A stretch of DNA of 64,000 nucleotides from Blakeslea trispora (taxonomy: Eukaryota; Mucoromycota; Mucoromycetes; Mucorales; Choanephoraceae). A program made the translations under genes and the position numbers. The notes beneath the pieces were generated by a model that saw only the letters and a list, made by a program, of their open reading frames with translations, was not told the DNA's origin and did not search any database. Where the stretch lies: positions 1-64,000 of the forward strand of contig JAIWNE010000131.1 in NCBI GenBank assembly GCA_025331445.1. The letters run 5' to 3'. This document shows, piece after piece, positions 56,128-64,000 of this stretch; the stretch's first letter is position 1, and every line of letters starts with the position of its first letter.

Positions 56128-56162
56128 TTTTAGTATAATGGTAAGCAGAGGTGCTAGGCGTA
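56128..56162 (+). pseudogene. 5' half of a tRNA (tRNA-Gly-like) with intact A box
   Basis: TCGTCGTTTTAGTATAATGG followed by TAAGCAGAGGTGC resembles the acceptor 5' strand, D arm and start of the anticodon arm of a eukaryotic tRNA-Gly. TAGTATAATGG fits the A-box consensus TRGYNNANNNG. No B box (GGTTCGANTCC) or complementary acceptor strand is seen in the next 150 bp, so it is a truncated gene or tRNA-derived sequence. Confidence 0.45.
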
Positions 56163-56596
56163 AGATAGCTTAAAGAACAAGACTGTTGAGGATACTCACA
56201 TAATAAAGCAAAATCATACTTGAAGTAGTGAAGACAAGGATCTTGTTATAGACCTGCTCGCACTGAAAGATAGAAATAGCTAAATAAATGGAGACCCCAA
56301 TTATTGTCACTCTCACACAGTAACTATATCAAAATCATGCTCATAGCACTTAAATCATATTGCTCCTACATTACAATCATTTTATTTTCTTATTTAAGCT
56401 TAGTCAGGATCATAAATCGACAGGTACAAAGAAGTCCTGTCGAAAGAAATTAAATTACAAGTCCTTCAGCCATCATAAAATAATATCATTTATTTTCATT
56501 ATAAACCACTATAAAAAAAACCAACATGAGCAAATTTCGTTTATCAACAATGTATAAAATAATAATAAATAAAACATAATTGACTACAAATTTTTT

Positions 56597-57212
56597 TTAG
56601 ATCGACCGCTGTGGCAGTTTTGGACGACAGTCGAATGATTCCAATTGTTCAGGTGTTTTAAGAATATTGTTACGCCGGTACACTTCGTACTTTCTTATAT
56701 CTTTGAAACGATCCACGATAATACATTCCAGGGATTTATAATTTCTATGAGAGGTTGTGTCAGCGTCAGTGCTAGCGTGTGTGTTTATCAATAAATAACC
56801 ATGGCATAAAGATGTACTTGATCAAAAGCATGATATCATGTGGATCAGTTGATAGAGCTGCGTAATCAACGATTACCAGGCAAACCTTTTTGGTTGTAGA
56901 CGACAAGTACGTCAACAAAGCTGAATCAAACAAAGTATTAATAGATAGTATCATAATCTCTCTAAATTCTCCATTCTTTTAAAACTTACACTGTGTGTTT
57001 TCAACACAATCCCTTATGTCTGTAAAGTCTTTATTCGTCGTCATATGTCTTGCTGCAATGGGGCTTTTAGAGCGACTATTTGTTGATACATAGACGTCTG
57101 TTACTTGAGAGCGGGATTGCAAGCATGAAATCATATTTTTAATAATTTCTTTTAGTTCATCGTCTGAATGAACCAGGATCTCATGGTTAGAAAGCTCTTT
57201 TTTTCTTCTCAA
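56597..57212 (-). pseudogene. Unrecognised gene remnant next to a half foldback
   Basis: From the right, the minus strand reads HSDDELKEIIKNMISCLQSR, SQVTDVYVSTNSRSKSPIAA and DFTDIRDCVENTQ. A GTAAGT donor and TTCAG acceptor (about 56921-56989) join it to SLLTYLSSTTKKVCLVIVDY, AALSTDPHDIMLLIKYIFMP and WLFIDKHTR. It then shifts frame into THASTDADTTSHRNYKSLEC, IIVDRFKDIRKYEVYRRNNI and a stop at 56597. There is no start codon in native sequence: the 5' end merges with the foldback fragment at 57164-57298. No family recognised. Confidence 0.5.
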
Positions 57213-57298
57213 GCATACTATGAGATCCTTATTTATTCAAATCTATTTCTTGTAGAATGGCTATCAATCGCGGTTAAATTTCAGGGTGAAACTTTTTG
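57164..57298. mobile_element. Half copy of foldback A (loop plus one arm)
   Basis: Begins with only about 18 bp of the left inner arm (GAATGAACCAGGATCTCA). It then has the loop (AGCTCTTTTTTTCTTCTCAA) and the full right arm through TTTCAGGGTGAAACTTTTTG. Diverged from 12991-13247. It is the mirror case of the 30647-30770 fragment. Confidence 0.8.
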
Positions 57299-58101
57299 AT
57301 TTTTATTGGCTTGCGACATTACTTTTCAGAAACTCTGTAAGCTTGTTCATTACAAGTATGGTAAAACTAGATGCTCAAGTTTTTAGCTGTTACTGCAAAA
57401 GAAGATGTTCTGTTTCTCTACCCTCTAACCATCGATTGAACTCACCACATATATCCATGTTATGTTGATCCTTGACAAATTATGGACCTATTTGCGTATG
57501 TGATGGCGGCTATAGACTTGACTATTTGCACAGTTTGCAGATAAAGTTATATTGTGCTTTTACTGGATAACTTGTCCTTCTTTGAAGTCAAAGGTTGACA
57601 AAGGTAAATTTATTGTTTGTTTCATTCCTATGTATGATTTCAATTTAATTTTCTATTCCTTTTCAAGACAGATAAAGTAAGTCGTCAAGAAGAAAAAAAA
57701 ATACTTGCCCTTCTCTTTTTCTTATTTTGATCGATTTTAGTTTAGGCGTAACATCCTTTTTTTTTTTCGTTCTTAAAAGCTTCGCGTCAAAGGAACACTA
57801 TCCTTTGGTTGAAGCATATAATTGCCTGCTTTCAAGGGAAAAAAAAAAGAATTTTCATTGATCTCTATCTTGAAGTTTTCTCCTCGACAATGATGTTGTT
57901 AATTTAGTAAGAATTGTGCATCTACTGCGCGTCGCACCAAAAGCATAGTTTATCCTGTGATTAAACAATATACTTTTAGTTGTTATTGTGAGTGTAACCT
58001 TATACCCAAGTAATTAGTGATAAAGAGTCATCTATTTCCTCTCTTTCTCTCTCTTTTTCTTTACTTTCTTTTTTCTATATCTCTGACAACAATTGATTCC
58101 A
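57299..58101. other. Intergenic region
   Basis: About 0.8 kb with no supported gene; T/C-rich just before the next start. Confidence 0.5.
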
Positions 58102-58587
58102 ATGCCAGTTGAATCACTTGTATGGCTGTTGATTGGCCTGGCCTTCTTTTTCTTCATTGCCATTGTGATTGGATTGGTCTGTTGGAACAGGAAAAAACGA
58201 CAATTGAATAAAGACGAGGAAATTAATTCTATCGGTGGAAGCGCTTCAATTTCAGAACTACAAACATCCTCTACTACGATCAAAGAGAGCTATAGTGATA
58301 TGCAAAAATACTATGCACTTGCCACCAATACGCAAACATCACTTTGCCCTCGCCCCTTGCATACACATACCGTGCGCACAACAACAAAACAGCAGGAACT
58401 AGTGAGAGATTCGCAAAAATCGAGAGGCATGTTTAATCTGACGCCTTCATTCAATGACACAACCCCTTGCTCTTGCTGTCACACTGCTTACATCATAACT
58501 CCCAATGAAAGTCCAGCTTGGTGTCCAAGTAACGCAAATATTTGGAGAGGACCGACTCCACCTTGGACGCAGCACCCTAACAAATAG
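58102..58587 (+). CDS. Small single-pass membrane protein, unrecognised
   Basis: A single-exon protein of 161 residues. It starts MPVESLVWLLIGLAFFFFIA IVIGLVCW, one membrane helix at residues 6-28, with a positive stop-transfer RKKRQLNK. The remainder is polar (ASISELQTSSTTIKESYSDM, RPLHTHTVRTTTKQQELVRD) with a Cys/His pair of clusters (PCSCCHTAY, PAWCPSN) and a Trp/Pro end (IWRGPTPPWTQHPNK). The topology would be N-out/C-in. No family recognised. Confidence 0.65.
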   Translation: MPVESLVWLLIGLAFFFFIAIVIGLVCWNRKKRQLNKDEEINSIGGSASISELQTSSTTIKESYSDMQKYYALATNTQTSLCPRPLHTHTVRTTTKQQELVRDSQKSRGMFNLTPSFNDTTPCSCCHTAYIITPNESPAWCPSNANIWRGPTPPWTQHPNK

Positions 58588-58669
58588 TCCGAGGGCCAAT
58601 ATTCTGTATATATTAGATTAAATTCAGGAAAATCCCTTCCCTTTTTTATTTTTCTATCGATTGAAATAA

Positions 58670-59576
<907 letters not shown>

Positions 59577-59696
59577 TGTTTATTTACAAGAAAAAAAAAG
59601 AGAAAGTGTATATAGCAATAATAAAATAATTAGTACAGTGTAAGATTAAGAAGAAAAGTAAGAGAGAAGGGGGGTTGAAATATGTATTTATAAGTG

Positions 59697-61926
59697 TTAT
59701 CTGTACCAACAAGAGACCGGCTCCCAATATTTAGCAGTTGGCGATGCTGTCTTGTATAAAGCATCCAATAGTTGTTTCTCAATGCGTTCATAGTACTCCC
59801 ATAAACCACGTTCGGCTTCATTAAATAGACATCCGCGTCGCAACACTTCGATAGAACGGACGGCATATTCTCTTGCCAATTGAATATCCTTTTTTGTAAG
59901 ATATTCAGCAATGCCATACGCTTGAAAGTCCTCTTCAGACATACCTAAACATGAGTTACGCATCAGGATATCCCAAGCACAAAGCAAGGAGGCGATAGAC
60001 ATATCACACGCTCCTAGCACAGTACATTGATACTCTAACAGTCTGACAACAATAATTGCATTCTGATGAGTCAAGGTTTGTGCTCGAGCACTATAGACAG
60101 ACAAGGCAGATAAGGGTGCCATTTTGGGACTACTTTCAGAAGCTGGACTGGGTAATGATGATTCAGAAACACATGAAAACTTGCGCTTCAATTGATTTTG
60201 AGATGGTGTTTCTATGTCTTGTAAGAACGCTAGATCAGACAAAATATTCGGTTTTGGTATAACAGGCAAAAAAGGTTCATAAAGAGCGATGAGGGATTGA
60301 TAGTACATGATAGCTATTGACACAGAGGCGAGATCGATATGGGGATGTTGGTTTAATCGCCTTCTGAATTCGGCATCTGTCAAACCGTCTTCCGATATAA
60401 AGCTGGCAAGTTGATAGTCGAGTGGTATTCGAGAATAATAAAGATGCTTTAGTTGTTCCTCTGTCTCGACCAGGAATGCAGTTGGTACCATATCGTCTTC
60501 TGCCCAACGAACTCGATGAAAAAATGGTCCTACAATTCGAGCCATTTGACTCATGTATATATCCTTTTTTATGGCACGTACTACGTGTACTGCTTCATCT
60601 GGCATAGGTGTAGGTTGAAACAGCTGGTTGCGAGACAGATTGGCTTGTATCACAGAGAGTTGAGGTGAGCTATTAGATGGTCTGTGTTTGCCTAATGGTA
60701 CGCCACGCTGATTGCGAATAAACTGAATGGCTTTGTTGACTTCCTGAATCGAAGTGTAACATCGCTTGAATGTCTCGTACTGACAAGCATAAGAGACACT
60801 ATCTGTTGTATCGGTAGGTGGAGACCGATAGTCAGTATCGGTTAGTATGCGATGGATACGGATCGCCATATCTAAATAGGTGTTTGCCTCCTGAGGTCTT
60901 AATAGATTGGTCATATAACGGGCCATCTGGGTAAAGGTGATCATTGTCTCAAGTGAGGGCTCATCAAATTTCAGTGAGATAGATTGCCTAGCCTTGTTGA
61001 AATAAAACTCAGCCAAGACGAGTTGTTGGCTATGAGGTGCTATGGCAATGATGTGTGTACAATACTTTGTCAGCACAACTGCCGCCAATGCGCATACAAC
61101 AGGTGAAGATTCTAAATCTGGGTAAGGATGAACAAACAAGTCATAAAAGGTCTTTTGATGAAAAGTGACTTTGGTCAGAAAGCGGCATGAAAAATAAATG
61201 TTGATGAGACGGACAGCAAGTTGATTTTGGTGTTGCTTGTTGATGGTTGGAGAAGGTAACGCTTTTCGGTTTTCCACATTTTTGACACATTCAAGTGTGG
61301 CTCTAAAATGGCCTCTGCGTATAGCAGCATTCAAGATGTGGCGTTTTAGAAACCCGGTGTCTTTTGCAAATAAAGTGAATGTTGGCTGTTTGATAAGTGT
61401 AGGAGATAAAAGGAGACTGAGTGATTTGATCTGATCAAGTAGTGCTGCATAAGACGTAATGTTCGTATCAATAGACATAACACCTTCTCGCATGGTTGCT
61501 TTCCATCTGGCTATCACATTCTGGTCTTGAGGTTCTGATGTGTTGCAAACGAGAGTTTTGTTGCCAAGGCTCTGTAGTTCTTGCTCCATGTCGTCCATGC
61601 AAGCTTGCATAATCTGAACATGTTGCTCAAGTTTGCGCCTATCAGGCATTTCTACCGTACTGACTTTGGGTGGCTCGACTTCTTTCAAATAATGGCATTC
61701 TATGCCAAGCTTTCTACATCTACTCGTAAACGATGGTGAATCTCTGTTTGATTGTTGGTTAAATAGTGTTACCTGTCACAAGGAAGTCCTGCAGAGCATT
61801 TCTTTTTGCGTTCTCGGCAACCTATTCAACTTGGTTAAGTTTGTCTGATTGAATCTCTGTATTGAGTTCGAAACATGTCTTTATACCTTCGCAAGGATTC
61901 GTCTTTCCTTTACGCTTGGTTGCCAT
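59697..61926 (-). CDS. Zn2Cys6 fungal-specific transcription factor
   Basis: Exon 1 MATKRKGKTNPCEG joins, through two short introns, CRERKKKCSAGLPCDR and CRKLGIECHYLKEVEPP. This forms a complete binuclear cluster with spacing C-x2-C-x6-C-x5-C-x2-C-x6-C. A short coiled coil follows (RKLEQHVQIMQACMDDMEQE). The large last exon carries a fungal-specific middle homology region: HVYFSCRFLT-like INIYFSCRFLTKVTFHQKTF, MARYMTNLLRPQEANTYLDM, FHRVRWAEDDMVP, and LASVSIAIMYYQSLIALYEP FLP. It ends KYWEPVSCWYR. Such factors usually regulate metabolism; no target is evident. About 700 residues. Convergent with FAM72, 120 bp apart. Confidence 0.9.
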
Positions 61927-62263
61927 AATGATGCGAAATTTATTTGGGAAAAAAAAAGAGAGAGAGAGAGAAGGGAACGGACTCTTAAATTGGTTGTCAA
62001 ACCTTTACTTTCAAATAGTGTGTCGGGAGTAAAATCTCAGTGAACAATGCTTAAAAAAAAAGATTGGGGGTTTCTATCTTTCATTTGTTGTAAAAGAATG
62101 TTTTGGTTTCGACTTTTATAGAGACTGTATTTTTTTTTAATCCAATTACATTCGTTCAATAGTCAATGAAATTAAGCTGCAGTAGATGTTGACTTGTTTT
62201 TTTTGTTTAGGTTGACTTTAGCACATATATCGCTTGCTCTTTGATTAGATTAAATATACAGGC
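61927..62263. other. Intergenic region
   Basis: Promoter of the Zn2Cys6 gene and 3' flank of the transporter gene, with A/G and T tracts. Nothing else seen. Confidence 0.5.
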
Positions 62264-64000
62264 TTATTGAATGTTTGTAAAATCAGGATGTCTATCTCCC
62301 GCCAATTCTGCTCCTCCTGCTCTGTAAATCCGATAGTGTCTTGCTTCGGAAGTCATATTTATCTTTTGTTTTGCTTCTCTCAAAATGGAATATCGGATAA
62401 TATAGACTACAGAAAGCTGTGAAAAAAGTAAAGCTAATACAATTATCTTGCTGGTTGTATGATTTGAATCATCTGATAAAGACAAGAAAGAAAAATGAAC
62501 AAGTCATGTTTGAAGGCCACAGCTTTTGCTCTTTCTTACCATGGAATAGGTGACTGCCAATCACACTTGCTGTAAATCCAAATGAAACAATTGCACCTGT
62601 AGCTATTGCTCTCCTGGTCATTCCAGCACTAAAAGAAGTGCAAAGCATCAATAAACTTTAGGTATACTCAATTTGAATTTGAAGCAACATACAAATTACT
62701 AATTGCCCAAATAACCACAAGTGCTTTTTTTACATTAGCAACTACAAACAGACTACATCCTACTATGTATCTGTCTTGAAACGTAGCTAGAGTTATTGAC
62801 AAAAAGGCAGCTATAATGGCTACTGACATTGTGCCGAGAATCAAAATAAATTGAGATGCATCTTTTCGATATCCTAATCAAGAAAGAGTATTATTAAAAC
62901 ATCACCCATCATTTTACTGCTTTTTTCTTATATTTAGTTTTTACCAGAAATATAGCACATCATGACAGTAACAAAGGCGGCAAGAATAAATGGCAAAATA
63001 CAAAAGAAGTCTTTTAGATCAGATGAACTTGTATTTACTTCTTTTATGACAATCAGCAAGAAGGCCGTCAATGCTTGAGAGATCAGTGCTGAAAGACTAT
63101 AGACAATGATGTATGCATATGTTTTAGGATCGGTGAATACAGAGCCTGCTTGCTCCCAAGACCAATCATTGAAGTTTAATGTACTGATATCTATGAGCCA
63201 GTCAAACACAATAAACAGCCCATTCTTTTTTTCGTGTGAATTTATATCGACATACCCTTTTCGATTTCTTGGTGAATCTTTAAGCGCTGGTTTTCTGTCA
63301 AGAAATTAGGATGATTGATATCGTTGGGTAGTTGCCAAAAAGCTATAGCGCCAAGCAAAATGCAAGACACTCCTTGCATAATGCATAGCCTTTTCTTCTT
63401 GAATTAATATGTTTTCTTGTCCAATTCCATCTACGTTGCATGATTTACCACGTCCATTGATTTCCTGTCTTTTTAGTTTCATACACCAACACATCTCTCA
63501 CGCTATCTGCCAAATAGCGAAATGACCAGAAAATACCCAAGCGCAGTATCGATTGATCTCTTGAATAAAAAGTTGAAATATAATATAGAGCACAAGGCAA
63601 AAATGCTTTTTTTTTTATTCATATGCAAAAAATCAGTACACTCTTCCATCCACTATCCTGTACAATAACTTCCTTACCTACCTGCTTCAAGAATATTACA
63701 AAGTAATCTGACAAACAATACACTTGCATTGTTTGTACAAAACTTTATAGAAACTGCAGCAACACCCCAAACACTTTTTTTTTTAATCATCAGACTGTTT
63801 TGTTAGTTTTCAGGTTTTGGCAAAAGATAGACTGTCATTTACCACATAAGAATACTTAAAAAATAATGACTCTTCCATCGTCTCAAAATGATTACTGATG
63901 GTATGTTGAGCAAAATTGCGCAAAAGTAATAGGCGCATGATGCTGATACAAGTGATTGCTTTTGTATATGTTGGTTTTCAGTAAGACCCAAAATGTCAAT
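62264..64000 (-). CDS. MFS anion:cation symporter, DAL5/allantoate-permease type, 5' end outside the window
   Basis: Members import allantoate, nicotinate, pantothenate and related anions by proton symport. The C-terminal exons are clear: GMTRRAIATGAIVSFGFTAS VIGSHLFHG, then DSNHTTSKIIVLALLFSQLS, VVYIIRYSILREAKQKINMT and RHYRIYRAGGAELAGDRHPD FTNIQ (stop 62264-62266). Upstream are SVFTDPKTYAYIIVYSLSAL, MQGVSCILLGAIAFWQLPND, FLTENQRLKIHQEIEKG, WGVAAVSIKFCTNNASVLFV RLL and LEAG, and near the edge DILGLTENQHIQKQSLVSAS. The order fits the 12-helix family with many very short exons. Splicing near 63450-63560 is unclear and could hide damage. The start lies beyond 64000. Confidence 0.72.

Overview
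The window looks like nuclear DNA of a Mucorales (Mucoromycotina) fungus. The sequence is AT-rich with long poly-A/poly-T runs. Genes carry several short introns of about 50-80 nt with GTAAGT-like donors, and the products are eukaryotic and fungal (eisosome Pil1, Zn2Cys6 factor, FCF1, SDA1, AVL9, SRP14, VDAC). The genus cannot be fixed from sequence alone. All exon boundaries are my reading of splice signals and reading frames.

Layout. 0.4-7.5 kb is a compact block: SNX4, pseudouridine-5'-phosphate glycosidase, a mitochondrial-type scramblase, the Hsp90 cochaperone CNS1/TTC4 and a small membrane protein. 7.5-15.1 kb is a mobile-element island. It holds an HSP70 gene cut off after the NEPTAAA motif and joined to a foreign tail, a frameshifted DDE transposase, an array of AAACAAGTC-like motifs, a repeat-associated gene split by a 157-bp TA-flanked MITE, and two abutting foldback elements (111-bp perfect arms and about 360-bp arms). 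15.1-25.8 kb returns to ordinary genes: mitoribosomal uS14m, an unrecognised gene, an HSF-type factor, PIL1 and a CSC1/TMEM63 channel. 25.8-34.9 kb is gene-poor. It contains a duplicated, higher-GC locus of about 0.9 kb with internal tandem repeats (26.4-27.4 and 32.8-33.8 kb), a half foldback element and a decayed copy of the repeat-associated family. 34.9-54.5 kb is dense: QTRT1, SDA1, VDAC, a FAR1-like protein, FCF1, an HTATIP2-like reductase, SRP14, an unknown membrane protein, a 13-repeat Sel1 protein, a UPF0739-like protein and AVL9. 54.5-64 kb holds a tRNA half, a decayed gene beside another half foldback, a small membrane protein, a FAM72 homologue, a Zn2Cys6 regulator and the 3' part of a DAL5-type MFS transporter that runs off the right edge.

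The ordinary genes are housekeeping functions (trafficking, ribosome assembly, tRNA modification, protein targeting) with no clear pathway cluster. The most unusual material is the repeat content: the HSP70 chimera, the hairpin-forming foldbacks, the TA-flanked MITE family and the duplicated tandem-repeat locus that may encode a structured polyadenylated RNA.
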